From positions 80,522-144,521 of the forward strand of contig JACKBR010000005.1 in NCBI GenBank assembly GCA_020634495.1: a stretch of DNA of 64,000 nucleotides. Reading direction: 5' to 3'. Below are positions 8,055 to 17,625 of this stretch, piece by piece. A program made the position numbers and the translations under genes. The stretch comes from Ardenticatenaceae bacterium (lineage in GTDB: Bacteria > Chloroflexota > Anaerolineae > Promineifilales > Promineifilaceae). Within the stretch, counting starts at the first letter, position 1. Each line of letters starts with the position of its first letter. Below the pieces are notes generated by a model. That model was not told the DNA's origin. It saw nothing but the letters and a program-made list of their open reading frames with translations, and made no database searches.

Positions 8055-8876
8055 ATGTATGCAAACGACCGGCACAAATTTTGGCATAATCCACAGCTCG
8101 ATGTGCGCTTATTGCACGCCTTCCATCGGGAGTATGCTTACCCGCGCCACGGGCACGACCATTATGTGATTTGTCTCATCGAGCAGGGCGTGCAATCGTT
8201 TACGCACAAGGGCACCAAATACATAACGCCGCCCAGCGGCCTCATTTTGATCAACCCCGGCATTGTACACACGGGGGAACCGGCCACGGAAGATGGGTTT
8301 CAGATGCGCTCCATTTATCCGACAGTGGCTCATTTGCAAACGGCCGTTCACCAAATAACCGGCCACCGCAACGCCATCCCCTACTTCCGCGATGTCCGCA
8401 TTGATGATCCAGCCGCGACGCGCAGCGTTTGGGCTTTACACAAAGCCCTCGTCCACAACAGCAACCCGCTGGAGATCGAATCCCGCTTCATTGCAACGTT
8501 GGCCCAACTCATAAAACGGTATGGAGAGCTGCGGTGTGGGGAACGGCCGTTAGGCCAGGAACATAAAGCCGTGCGCCAGGCCAGACTTTACCTTGAAGAA
8601 AACTTTGCCCAGGCCATCAGCCTGAGCGATCTGGCAGAACAAGTTGCCCTCAGCCCCTACCACCTGCTGCGCGTTTTCCACGCCGAAGTGGGTATACCAC
8701 CCCACACCTACCTGCAAGATGTGCGCATCCGGCGGGCACAGCGGCTTATTGAGCAAGGGCACGCCCTGGCCGATGTGGCCCTGGCCGTTGGCTTTAGCAG
8801 CCAAAGCCACCTCACCCGCCGCTTTAAGCAAATTGTCGGCGTAACGCCCGGTCAATACGCCAACCAGACCCAATAA
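8055..8876 (+). CDS. AraC-family transcriptional regulator
   Basis: 273 residues from the ATG at 8055. An upstream in-frame ATG at 7947 would add 36 residues of unconvincing sequence. The N-terminal half is a cupin-like sensor domain (HGHDHYVICLIEQG, PPSGLILINPGIVHTGEP), the class that binds amino acids or small metabolites. The C-terminal ~100 residues hold two helix-turn-helix motifs: ISLSDLAEQVALSPYHLLRV and LADVALAVGFSSQSHLTRRF, the latter followed by GVTPGQYA, the AraC/XylS signature. The LysE-type exporter gene begins 95 nt downstream. AraC regulators of this subtype are often found beside LysE exporters and probably control them in response to an amino acid. Confidence 0.9.
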   Translation: MYANDRHKFWHNPQLDVRLLHAFHREYAYPRHGHDHYVICLIEQGVQSFTHKGTKYITPPSGLILINPGIVHTGEPATEDGFQMRSIYPTVAHLQTAVHQITGHRNAIPYFRDVRIDDPAATRSVWALHKALVHNSNPLEIESRFIATLAQLIKRYGELRCGERPLGQEHKAVRQARLYLEENFAQAISLSDLAEQVALSPYHLLRVFHAEVGIPPHTYLQDVRIRRAQRLIEQGHALADVALAVGFSSQSHLTRRFKQIVGVTPGQYANQTQ

Positions 8877-8971
8877 CGCAGCCAAGGCCCGGCGCTCCTT
8901 GCCCATAGCAACCAAATAACCACCCTATTCAGAACGGCCACTCCTGCCGTTACACCAAAAAGGATCCCTCA

Positions 8972-9568
8972 ATGACTGTCCAGCTAGCCATCACCTGGTT
9001 TTTCACCTTTTTCCCCATAACCATCAGCCCTGGCCCCGCCAACCTGCTGCTCTCATCCACATCCGCCCAGGTGGGCACGCGCCGCACCCTGCCGCTGGTG
9101 TGGGGGATTGTCACCGTCTTTGCCCTGCAAATTGCCGTTATCGGTCTGGGAATTGGCCAGATTATCTTTCGCTACCCGCAACTGTTTACCGTCTTCCAGA
9201 TTTTGGGCGCACTGTACCTCTTTTACCTGGCTTTCCAATTTTTTCGGTCTTCCGGCCTCAAACAAACCAGCAAGGAGGTGAAGTTGGGTTTTCGTGAAGG
9301 GGCGCTGCTGCAATTTTTTAATGCCAAGGCACTCACCGTACCGCTGATCATGTACACCCAGTTTTTGAACCCGGCCACATCTACAAATTCTCAAATTATT
9401 GTGTTAACGATTGCCCTGTTTGGCCTGATTATCGGCAGCCTGCTGGCCTGGGTTATTGGCGGCAGCCTGCTACAGCGCGTTTTCCAATCTGAATTTGGCG
9501 TACGGTGGCAGGGTAAAATTTTTGGTATTTTGCTGGCTGGCGTTGCCATTTGGGTTCTACTCCGCTAA
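8972..9568 (+). CDS. LysE/RhtB-family exporter
   Basis: 198 residues with six predicted membrane segments, the standard LysE/RhtB layout. The family hallmark is the first loop: TISPGPANLLLSSTSAQVG (P-G-P near residue 20-25), a region that includes G-x-x-x-G in the second helix, and FFNAKAL near residue 115. These proteins export amino acids or related metabolites by proton exchange. The adjacent AraC-type gene on the same strand is the likely regulator. The substrate cannot be read from sequence. Nothing appears truncated. Confidence 0.88.
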   Translation: MTVQLAITWFFTFFPITISPGPANLLLSSTSAQVGTRRTLPLVWGIVTVFALQIAVIGLGIGQIIFRYPQLFTVFQILGALYLFYLAFQFFRSSGLKQTSKEVKLGFREGALLQFFNAKALTVPLIMYTQFLNPATSTNSQIIVLTIALFGLIIGSLLAWVIGGSLLQRVFQSEFGVRWQGKIFGILLAGVAIWVLLR

Positions 9569-9694
9569 CCAATCTTCTCTTTACAATTCCTCTCTTGCTC
9601 GATCTTGACCAATTTTTGCATTTCCCATCAAAAATAATTACCCTCATGCGTCTAATTAGCCAAGCCCTTTAGGGCAAAAAACTCTGGAGCAAGC

Positions 9695-10270
9695 ATGTCG
9701 CATCTGGATAACCTGGTACAGCGCTGTCAACAAGGTGAGTTAGCTGCCTTTTCTGAACTGTTTGAGCAGCAGGAAACGGCCGTTTACCGCCTGGCGCTTA
9801 CCATCTTGCAAAATGAACAGGATGCCGAAGACGCCGTTCAAGATGTGTTCCTGCGCATTTTTGAGCAAATTAAAAACTACCGGGGGCAATCTAGCTTCAG
9901 AACCTGGCTCACGGCCATCGTGGTCAATAGCTGCCGCGACAAGCTGCGCCGCCGCAAAGTGCGCCGCGCCTTTGCCCTCGACTGGCTGCGCGGCCACGCC
10001 AGCCACCACAACGTTCCCGCCGAGGCCGATCAGCGCCAGCAATCGCAGCAGCTCTGGCACCTCATCAACACCCATCTAGACGACAAGCACCGGCTGCCGC
10101 TGGTGTTGCATTATCATGAGCGGCTCTCCTGCGCTGAGGTGGCCGATATTTTAGGAATTCGCATCAGCACCGTTTATTCCCGGCTTAACACCGCTCGCCT
10201 GCGCCTGCGCGAGCTGCTTCAAGCTGAGATGGAAAGCAGCACGGCCGTTCACACACGAGGCGCTTTGTAG
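9695..10270 (+). CDS. ECF-type RNA polymerase sigma factor
   Basis: 191 residues. Region 2 contains LALTILQNEQDAEDAVQDVF (the DAEDAVQ signature at the -10-binding end), then FRTWLTAIVVNSCRDKLRRR. After a short linker, region 4 shows LPLVLHYHERLSCAEVADIL and ISTVYSRLNTARLRLRE, a helix-turn-helix for the -35. It lacks sigma-1 and sigma-3, as expected for extracytoplasmic-function sigma factors. The next gene, 28 nt downstream, encodes a zinc-binding membrane anti-sigma factor, and the ABC permease genes follow on the same strand. The natural reading is that the sigma factor controls this export locus or its own operon. No clear autoregulated promoter was recognised. Confidence 0.92.
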   Translation: MSHLDNLVQRCQQGELAAFSELFEQQETAVYRLALTILQNEQDAEDAVQDVFLRIFEQIKNYRGQSSFRTWLTAIVVNSCRDKLRRRKVRRAFALDWLRGHASHHNVPAEADQRQQSQQLWHLINTHLDDKHRLPLVLHYHERLSCAEVADILGIRISTVYSRLNTARLRLRELLQAEMESSTAVHTRGAL

Positions 10271-10298
10271 GATACGTATTGTTTAGCAGGAAAAAATT

Positions 10299-11231
10299 GT
10301 GACAAAAGATAAAGGTAAGGCCACAGCCCAAGCAAAGCAGAATGAAACGATGTGCCATCTGGTGCAGCAGTGGCTGCCCGGCTATTTGCGCTGGGAGCTA
10401 ACGGCCGTTCAGCAGCAGCAAGTGAAGGCCCATCTGGCCGAATGCGACCGCTGCGCCCAACAGGTGCAAGAAGCCCGCCTGCTGGCCAACGATCTGCAAG
10501 CCGAAGCAGACCGCTACCAGCCCAGGCTTTCACAAGCAGCCTCGCTGCGCATTCAGCGGCAGGTGTACCGGCGGATGCGCCGCAGCCTGGTCTGGCAGCG
10601 CACCGGGCAAGTGGTGCGGCTGGCAACGGCCGTTGCCACCTTGATCCTGCTGTTGGGTGGCAGCTTTTTATTTGGCCGCTTCTGGCTGCCGTTCCTCACC
10701 AACTCATCTGCCACATCTGGGGATAGCACCCCGCTGCTAGAAGAATTACCACCGCCGGGGCCAACGGCCGTTCCTACCACAGCCCCCGTCGCCCCCGAAC
10801 CAGAAATAGCCACCATTGTGGAACCCCCGCCCAGCCTGACTGCCCCGGCTGAAAACGGCCGTCGCATTAACGCCTGGGATCATTGGGTTTCCGTAGCCCC
10901 AGGGCAATCGCCAGAGGAGCTGGCGGCGCTCATTACCGATACCGCCCTGGCCAATGATGAAGCCCTGTTGGCAGAACTTTTTGTGGGCATGGGCGCGGCC
11001 CAAACGCCAACCGCCCGCATGTGGCTCTCCATTTCCAATCGCTGCCAAGACAACCTGAGCAGCGCTGATTTTCGCTTCATTCGCCATCCCATTCCCCTGC
11101 CAACCGTAACGGCCGTTTCCATTTGGCACAACAGCCATTTGGTTGGTGAAATAAAAATGCGGCAGGTTCAGGGCGAATGGTTTGCCACCTTCACCCGCAC
11201 ACCAGCCATCAACGTCTGTCTATTTCCATGA
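10299..11231 (+). CDS. Zinc-finger anti-sigma factor, membrane-anchored
   Basis: 310 residues from GTG at 10299; an ATG at about 10350 is an alternative. The N-terminal ~60 residues are a zf-HC2/ZAS domain with H-x3-C-x2-C visible in AHLAECDRCAQQV and an earlier Cys in ETMCHLV. One membrane helix follows at about 108-128 (ATAVATLILLLGGSFLFG). The rest is extracytoplasmic: a Pro/Thr-rich linker (PPPGPTAVPTTAPVAPEPE) and a ~110-residue domain of unknown fold. In this family the cytoplasmic ZAS domain holds the ECF sigma factor until an envelope signal releases it, which fits its place directly after the sigma gene. The outside domain is not recognised. Confidence 0.85.
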   Translation: MTKDKGKATAQAKQNETMCHLVQQWLPGYLRWELTAVQQQQVKAHLAECDRCAQQVQEARLLANDLQAEADRYQPRLSQAASLRIQRQVYRRMRRSLVWQRTGQVVRLATAVATLILLLGGSFLFGRFWLPFLTNSSATSGDSTPLLEELPPPGPTAVPTTAPVAPEPEIATIVEPPPSLTAPAENGRRINAWDHWVSVAPGQSPEELAALITDTALANDEALLAELFVGMGAAQTPTARMWLSISNRCQDNLSSADFRFIRHPIPLPTVTAVSIWHNSHLVGEIKMRQVQGEWFATFTRTPAINVCLFP

Positions 11232-11298
11232 GACTAAAAATCACACCGCACCACTCATCCACCGTTTGCCAGCTACCCCATCTACCCGGAGCCGCCCG

Positions 11299-14200
11299 AT
11301 GACGTTTTGGGTTTTTATTTTGCGCCGCGCCGCTCGCCATTGGCAAATATTGCTGACGCTCAGCCTGGGCGTGCTGCTTTCTACCGCTCTGCTGGCCAGC
11401 AGCCCTATTTTGGTGAACACCGTTGTGGAATTTGGCCTGCGCCGCAACTTGCTCGTTGCCGATGCCGCCGACAGCGACCTGCGGCTAAAAGCATTTGGCC
11501 GCCTGAATGCAGCCGAGTATGCAGAATTAGACGAGCAGGTGCAGCATACGGTAAACGGCCGTCTCTCCACCTTCATCGATCAAACCATCCCCGTCCTGGG
11601 TTCCCGCTGGTTCCATCCCTGGCGCGATGGCAACCTGCTGCCCGAAGACCGGCTCAACTTCCGCGCCTACGGCAGCGACGATACCGACGTGCGGCAATAT
11701 GTCACCTTGGTGGCCGGCGACTGGCCCACAACTGCCCTGCCAGCCCCAGACACCGCCGCCGTAGTCATTGGCCAGGAGATGGCCGAAGCGTACAGCCTGG
11801 AAGTCGGTGATCTGCTGCCCGTCAGCGTGGTGCGCCAAAGCAGCGAACCTGAATTTTTCCTGCAAATCAGCGGCATCGTCCAGCCTATCGACGGCAGCGA
11901 CCCTTACTGGTTTGGTTCAGGCAGCCCGCTGCGCTCGCAAAGCACAGAGCAGTGGCTAAGCCAGTACGCCGTGCTGGTGGATCGGCCCACGTTTTTTGAG
12001 CTGATTGAAACCCTGATGCCCGATGGCTCTTCCCACGAATATTATTGGCAGGTAACGATTGACCCGGCCAGCCTGACCTCGGCCCAAATTCCGCTGGTGC
12101 GCGTTTTGCTCCGCCTGGTGCGCGAAGATTTACGGCCGTTCACCCCCTCAGTCACCGTAGACACTGGCCTGGATGATGTGCTGGCCGATTTTGCCAACCA
12201 AAGTACGGCCGTACGCTCCCCACTTTACTTCCTCACCGCCGAAGTGGTGCTGCTCACCCTCTACTACGTCATCATGGTGGCCGCCCTGGCCGTGCGCCAG
12301 GTCGAGCGCGAGTTTGCCGTGCTGCAAAGCCGGGGAGCCGCCCGCCGCCAGATTTTCCGCATTCAGGGTGGCGAAGCGCTGCTGATTAGCGGCGTGGCCC
12401 TGATCAGCGGCCCCTTTTTGGGGCTGGCCCTGGTGCGCAGCATCACCCTCTTTGGCCCGCTGGCCGATGTGGGCGAATCTGGCTGGGGGCTGAGTTTGCC
12501 CACGTTGGCCTGGCTGGCAGCGGCCGTAGGAGCCATTGCCTGCATTGTGGGTCTGCTGCTGCCCGTCGGCCAATCCGTGCGGCGCACCATCGTCAACTAC
12601 CAGCAAAGTACCAACCGGGTAACCCAGGCTCCATTTTGGCAGCGCACTTATTTGGACGTGTTTATTTTAGCCATCGGCCTGGTGCTGCTGTGGCGTTTGC
12701 AATATTTTGGCGGCATCGTGGGCGGTGGAACCACACGGCCGCGTGTCGATTGGCTGCTGCTGCTTTCGCCGCTGGCATTGCTGATCGGCTCTGGCACCAT
12801 TTTGCTGCGGCTGTTTCCGCTGCTGCTGCGCTTTTTGGCGGCCATTGCTCGCGGCGGCCGGGGTCTGGTGGCCAACCTGGCCATGCTGCAAGCCGCTCGC
12901 AACCCCACCCACGTGGCCCGATTGGTGCTGCTGCTGACGCTGGCCATTGCCCTGGGCATTCTCTCTACGGGCATCAACGCCACGCTGGACGCCAGCGAAT
13001 TGGAACGCGCCCAGTACGAAGCGGGCAGTGACGTGCGCCTGATTGCCCCCCGCACCCTGCCCCTGTTTGAAGTGGCCGCGCTGCCAGACGTCACCGAGGC
13101 CAGCGGCATGTGGCGCAGCCTGGGCTCGCTGACGCTGGGCCGAGAATTTTTACGCTTTGACCTGCTGGCCATCGACCCCGCCACGTTTGGCACGATGACC
13201 AGCTACCGAGAAGATTTTACCGACGAGCCAGTGCCACTCTTGTTAGACAGATTAGTGCTGGAAGATGTGAGCGCCCAGCCGGTGGTGCCCCTGCCAGGTC
13301 AGCCAACAAAATTAGGGCTTTGGGTCTGGTCTGCGCCCGACCCAGACTGGCCAAGCGGTGCAGCCCCGCGTGGCGACAGCTTTTTAGACCGAATCCATCT
13401 TCAGGCTAAACTGTCCACGGCACAGCAAGATACATTTTTGGTCGATTTAACCTCCGATGAAACTGGCTATCCGGCAGATGGCTGGCGCTATTTTGAAGGC
13501 TCGCTACCCGATCTATTGGAAAGCAGCTTTCCGCTGGGATTGCACTCTATTTGGCTGCGCAACCAGGCGGTTATTGATGGAAATTTTGGGCGGGCTACGT
13601 TTGCCCAAATGCGGCTGGCGTTTGATTCGCTTACGGTGACGGACGGCGTGTCGGGGGAAACGGCCGTTACCTACGACTTTGAAACGCTGACCGACATCTG
13701 GCGCACCACGCACGGCTCCTCAGACATCGCTTACGATTTTCGAGAAGTGCATTCGGGCAGCGGCAGCCAATCCTTGTTCCTGAACATGGGCGCACTTGAC
13801 CTGGCCGGGTTTTTGCTGGCCAATCCGCTGCCGCGCACCACGCCGCTGCCTGTGCTGGCCAGCCAAACGTTTCTGGAAAAAGCCCAGGTGAGCGTCGGCG
13901 AAACCATTAACCTGTCGGTGGATTCCCAGCCGATGCGCTTTGAAATTGTGGGCGCAGTAAATTATTTTCCGACAATGTACGAGGAGCGGAATGCGGGCTT
14001 CCTTATTACCAACCGGTCTTTGCTGCTGGATGATTTTAATGTCAGTACCAATCAGCCGGTGAACAATAATGAGGCGATTTTGGCGGTGGATACGGCCGTA
14101 CCGCCCGAAACAGTTTCCGCCGCTGCCTTGTCTGATTTAACAGGCGTGCAAACGACCATTGAACAAGAAACCGTGCGCCGCACCCTGAAGGCCGACCCGA

Positions 14201-14634
14201 TGGCGTTGGGGCTGCGCAGCGTCACGCTCTTTGGCTATTTGCTCACCACCGCCCTGAGCCTGGTGGGCTTTGCCACCCATTTTTATTTGAGCGCCAAACA
14301 AAAAGAGGCCATCTACGGCGTGCTGCGCTCCATTGGCATGTCGCCGGGGCAGCTGTATGCCGTGCTGGTGCTGGAGCAGGTGGTGCTGATTTTGGCCGGG
14401 CTGGCCATCGGCACGGCGCTGGGCGTGGTGCTCAACCAGATCACCCTGCCAGGGCTGCCCATCACCTTTGGCGAACGGCCGCCGACGCCGCCGTTTATTG
14501 CCCAAAATGATTGGACGGCCGTTATTCAAATTTATCTCACCCTGGCTGTTGCCTTCTTCATTTCGCTAGGCGTGGCCACCCTGCTGCTCTGGCGCACCAA
14601 GCTGCACCAGGTGCTGCGCGTGGGAGAAGAGTAA
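11299..14634 (+). CDS. Large FtsX/MacB-type ABC transporter permease
   Basis: 1111 residues from ATG 11299 (TFWVFILRRAARHWQILL); an upstream in-frame ATG at 11182 overlaps the anti-sigma gene and is unlikely. One N-terminal helix is followed by a ~270-residue extracytoplasmic domain. A three-helix FtsX core starts with YFLTAEVVLLTLYYVIMVAA and includes VEREFAVLQSRGAARRQIF. A second outside domain of ~450 residues follows, and a final three-helix core contains KEAIYGVLRSIGMSPGQLY. It is thus a duplicated FtsX permease with two large periplasmic domains. The family moves lipoproteins, lipids or peptides, or acts mechanically on the cell wall. It is followed by a second permease and a fused double ATPase, the three forming one transporter locus. 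Confidence 0.85.
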   Translation: MTFWVFILRRAARHWQILLTLSLGVLLSTALLASSPILVNTVVEFGLRRNLLVADAADSDLRLKAFGRLNAAEYAELDEQVQHTVNGRLSTFIDQTIPVLGSRWFHPWRDGNLLPEDRLNFRAYGSDDTDVRQYVTLVAGDWPTTALPAPDTAAVVIGQEMAEAYSLEVGDLLPVSVVRQSSEPEFFLQISGIVQPIDGSDPYWFGSGSPLRSQSTEQWLSQYAVLVDRPTFFELIETLMPDGSSHEYYWQVTIDPASLTSAQIPLVRVLLRLVREDLRPFTPSVTVDTGLDDVLADFANQSTAVRSPLYFLTAEVVLLTLYYVIMVAALAVRQVEREFAVLQSRGAARRQIFRIQGGEALLISGVALISGPFLGLALVRSITLFGPLADVGESGWGLSLPTLAWLAAAVGAIACIVGLLLPVGQSVRRTIVNYQQSTNRVTQAPFWQRTYLDVFILAIGLVLLWRLQYFGGIVGGGTTRPRVDWLLLLSPLALLIGSGTILLRLFPLLLRFLAAIARGGRGLVANLAMLQAARNPTHVARLVLLLTLAIALGILSTGINATLDASELERAQYEAGSDVRLIAPRTLPLFEVAALPDVTEASGMWRSLGSLTLGREFLRFDLLAIDPATFGTMTSYREDFTDEPVPLLLDRLVLEDVSAQPVVPLPGQPTKLGLWVWSAPDPDWPSGAAPRGDSFLDRIHLQAKLSTAQQDTFLVDLTSDETGYPADGWRYFEGSLPDLLESSFPLGLHSIWLRNQAVIDGNFGRATFAQMRLAFDSLTVTDGVSGETAVTYDFETLTDIWRTTHGSSDIAYDFREVHSGSGSQSLFLNMGALDLAGFLLANPLPRTTPLPVLASQTFLEKAQVSVGETINLSVDSQPMRFEIVGAVNYFPTMYEERNAGFLITNRSLLLDDFNVSTNQPVNNNEAILAVDTAVPPETVSAAALSDLTGVQTTIEQETVRRTLKADPMALGLRSVTLFGYLLTTALSLVGFATHFYLSAKQKEAIYGVLRSIGMSPGQLYAVLVLEQVVLILAGLAIGTALGVVLNQITLPGLPITFGERPPTPPFIAQNDWTAVIQIYLTLAVAFFISLGVATLLLWRTKLHQVLRVGEE

Positions 14635-14720
14635 TCAGTGGCCAGTAATCAGTGAAGCAGTAATCAGTAAAAAGATTGCTGGCAACTGATCACTGACCTA
14701 CTGACTACTGTTTACTGACA
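14632..14720. repeat. AGTAATCAGT repeat cluster starting at the stop codon
   Basis: Three direct copies of AGTAATCAGT followed by inverted ACTGATCACTGA and ACTGACTACTG words. The first copy supplies the TAA stop of the permease gene. The same word family forms the tandem array at 46049-46188. Confidence 0.75.
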
Positions 14721-14727
14721 AACGAAC

Positions 14728-17493
14728 ATGATCCGACTTTCAATCCGTCACCTACTGCGCCATTGGCGTATGAACCTGATTGTCCTGCTGGGGCTGGTGC
14801 TGGCGGCTGCCTTTTTGGCCGGGCTGCCCACCTATGCCACGGCGATTGCCGGGCGCAGCCTGCGGCAGCAAATCGACAGCGCTATTGTGTCGGCGCGCAA
14901 CATTGAGGTGACGGGGGCGGGCATGAATGCGGCCGTTTACGGTCAGCTTGAAGATTATTTAGGCGACTTGCTGCTGCGCCGCGTGGAAGTGCAAACATCT
15001 GGGCAAGGGTTTTTGGATTCGGCGCTGTTCCGCAATGAAGAAGAACTGCGTTTTGCCGAATTCATGCGCTACCAGGCGTGGACCTTGAGCAATTTAAACC
15101 AGGACGTGACGCTGGTAGACGGCCGTTGGCCCAGCCATATCCAACCCAATCCCAACAGCTTTACCACCATTATTGAAGGTGTGGTTGGCCAGACCACCAT
15201 TGAAAACCTGACCTTTGATCAAAGCGCCGGGGAAGTTTTTAAGGTAGAGACGCTGCAAATAGGCGACCAGATCCGCAGCGAGGATGGCAGCTTCCGCATC
15301 AATATTGTGGGGGTGGTGCAGCCCAACGATCCAGAAAATGATGCCTGGTGGGATGATTTACGGCCGTTTGAATTTGAACGCGCCGCCCTCAACGGCCCCA
15401 ACCAGCCAGAAACAGTCACCCTGCCGCTCATTGTGGCCCCGCAAACCATGTCAGATATTTTGGGCGGCGGCGAACGCAGCTGGCGGCTGCTGCTTGATTC
15501 CAGCAAAGTCACCGTCAACAACGTGGACCAGGTGCAGGCCAACCTGAGCAATGCCATCTCCGATTTGCGCGTGAATATTGAGACAGGTCTGCTGCTCATC
15601 ATCGATCAATACCAAACCGCGCTGGCCAATGCCCAGGTAACGCTCTTTTTGCTCACGGTGCAGTCGCTCATTTTTGTGCTGTACACGGTCGCCATGATCA
15701 GCTCCTTTTTGCTGGATCAGTCGCGGGGAGTTTTGGCAACGTTGGTGGGTCGTGGGTTTAACGGCCGTCAGATTACCCAACTGTTTGCTATCCAGGGCTT
15801 TCTGCTGGCAATTTTGGCGGCAGCCTTAGGCCCGTTGGCGGCACGAGGGCTGCTAACTATTTGGGGCAGCGCCACAAATACGGTGGTGCCCGCGGCGTTG
15901 GCGGCTGAATCCTGGCTGCTGTCGCTGTTGGCCGCAGGCTTTAGCTGGCTGACGCTGGTGGTTGCCATTTACGGCGGCACACGCAGCAACATTTTAGACT
16001 GGCAGCAGCAGATGGCCCGACCAGATACACGCGCTGGCTGGCAAAAATATTATGTGGATATTTTCCTATTGGTGTTGGGCGGGCTCATTTACTGGCAGCT
16101 GCGCGACACGGGCACGGTGGTGGCGCAGCTGGCCCAAAATGAGGCGCTGGCTGCCGCTGGCGTCTCTGACCCGCTGCTGCTGCTGGGGCCGTCGCTGCTG
16201 CTCATTGCTGTGGCCCTCATCTTCTTGCGGATTTTCCCCTATCTGCTGCGCTTAGCTTCCTGGTGGGCCAACCGGGTGCGCGGCCTCATTTTGCCGTTTG
16301 GTTTGGCCAAGCTGGCGCGGGACCCGGTGGGGCCTAGCCGGGTGGTGCTGCTCATTAGCCTGGCGGCGGGGCTGACGCTGTTTGCCAACCTGTTTGATTA
16401 TTCGCTCAGCGTGCGGCAGGCGGAGATTGCTCATTACAACACGGGGGCGGATATTCGCGTGGGGCTGCCAATTGACGCGGGGGCGGCAGAAGTGGAAGCG
16501 TTGGCCAGTTTGGCTGGTGTGGAAGCGGCGTCACAGGTTTATTACAACGGCCGTTCCCGCCTGGCTACTAATTTGGGGCAACAAATACAATTGGTGGCCA
16601 TCGATCCGGCCACGCTGCCGCAGGTGAGCCGCTATGCCCCGTTTATTAGCGGGGTCACGCTGGCAGACGTGATGCCTGCCGTACAAGGACGCGGCGAGGG
16701 CGGGGCAATTCCGGCTGTCTTTTCACGAGATGCTCCACCCAACAACAAGCAAATTGGCGACCAGATTCAGTATGTGGTGGGCACGCATCGCGTCACTTTT
16801 GAAGTGCGCGGCATCATCAGCAATTTTCCGCTGCTGTCTGACCGTTTTTTCATTACAGACCTGGCCGCCATTGAAGAAGCGGTGAATTTGCCGACGCTAA
16901 GTGAGCCGTGGGTTGGCCAGCGGCAGGTGTGGCTGGCGGTAGAGCCAGGGCAGCACGCGGCGGTGATCGAGCAGTTGGCCAATGGTGCGGGGCCGTTTGG
17001 CAGCACTGTTTTGGCAGATGCGGCCGCGACGGAAGCCGAGCTGCGCTCAAATTTGGTGGCGCAAGAAACGCTGGGCGCATTTGAGCTGAATGCGATTACT
17101 CTGGCTACGTTGAGCGTGGCGGTCTTTTTGCTGGTTCACTTTTTTGCCGCCCGCCAGCGCCTGTATGAGTTTAGCCTGCTGCGGGCCACCGGGCTGGCCA
17201 CGCGGCAGCTGCTGGGACTGCTGACGCTGGAAGGGGTGATTATGATGGCGCTGGGGCTGCTGGCGGGCAGCGGCATTGGGACAGGGTTGGCAATCATTAT
17301 GCGGCCGTTTCTGTCCAGGGTGTTGGCAACGGCCGTTGGCGGCGACGCCATCCGCCAAATTGTGGTCAACTGGCCAGAGATTTTTAGTTTGTACGGCCTG
17401 CTGGTTGGCTTTTATGGACTGGCGCTGCTGCTGCTGCTCTTCTTCCTGGTGCGGGCAGGCATTCATCGCGCCCTGCGGATTGGGGAGGAATAA
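14728..17493 (+). CDS. Second FtsX/MacB-type ABC transporter permease
   Basis: 921 residues. The layout matches the preceding permease: an N-terminal helix (LIVLLGLVLAAAFLAGLP), an outside domain to about residue 300, membrane helices near LFLLTVQSLIFVLYTVAMIS with an FtsX core (LDQSRGVLATLVGRGFNGRQ), a second outside domain (about residues 560-770), and a C-terminal core with RLYEFSLLRATGLATRQLLG. The last residues, HRALRIGEE, echo the end of the first permease (HQVLRVGEE), showing the two are paralogues. It probably forms a heterodimer with the first permease, driven by the fused ATPase downstream. No start-codon problem was seen (ATG at 14728), though no strong RBS is visible. Confidence 0.85.
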   Translation: MIRLSIRHLLRHWRMNLIVLLGLVLAAAFLAGLPTYATAIAGRSLRQQIDSAIVSARNIEVTGAGMNAAVYGQLEDYLGDLLLRRVEVQTSGQGFLDSALFRNEEELRFAEFMRYQAWTLSNLNQDVTLVDGRWPSHIQPNPNSFTTIIEGVVGQTTIENLTFDQSAGEVFKVETLQIGDQIRSEDGSFRINIVGVVQPNDPENDAWWDDLRPFEFERAALNGPNQPETVTLPLIVAPQTMSDILGGGERSWRLLLDSSKVTVNNVDQVQANLSNAISDLRVNIETGLLLIIDQYQTALANAQVTLFLLTVQSLIFVLYTVAMISSFLLDQSRGVLATLVGRGFNGRQITQLFAIQGFLLAILAAALGPLAARGLLTIWGSATNTVVPAALAAESWLLSLLAAGFSWLTLVVAIYGGTRSNILDWQQQMARPDTRAGWQKYYVDIFLLVLGGLIYWQLRDTGTVVAQLAQNEALAAAGVSDPLLLLGPSLLLIAVALIFLRIFPYLLRLASWWANRVRGLILPFGLAKLARDPVGPSRVVLLISLAAGLTLFANLFDYSLSVRQAEIAHYNTGADIRVGLPIDAGAAEVEALASLAGVEAASQVYYNGRSRLATNLGQQIQLVAIDPATLPQVSRYAPFISGVTLADVMPAVQGRGEGGAIPAVFSRDAPPNNKQIGDQIQYVVGTHRVTFEVRGIISNFPLLSDRFFITDLAAIEEAVNLPTLSEPWVGQRQVWLAVEPGQHAAVIEQLANGAGPFGSTVLADAAATEAELRSNLVAQETLGAFELNAITLATLSVAVFLLVHFFAARQRLYEFSLLRATGLATRQLLGLLTLEGVIMMALGLLAGSGIGTGLAIIMRPFLSRVLATAVGGDAIRQIVVNWPEIFSLYGLLVGFYGLALLLLLFFLVRAGIHRALRIGEE

Positions 17494-17496
17494 AAG

Positions 17497-17617
17497 CGTG
17501 ACACAGAGTTACGTAGAGAAGCCACAGAGAAACACAGAGAAGGGGAGGGTTTTCTCATTTTTCTCCGTGAAACTCTGCGCAATCTCTGTGTCCCTCTGTG
17601 TTCCTGGTTTTTAATAG
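17497..17617. repeat. CACAGAG-family intergenic inverted repeat
   Basis: GACACAGAGTTACGTAGAG, then CACAGAGAAACACAGAGAAG on the left, with inverted words (CTCCGTGAAACTCTGCG, CTCTGTGTCCCTCTGTGT) on the right. The same words appear at 23165-23260 and 49848-49930. It separates the permease from the ATPase gene. Confidence 0.75.
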
Positions 17618-17625
17618 AGGCATTT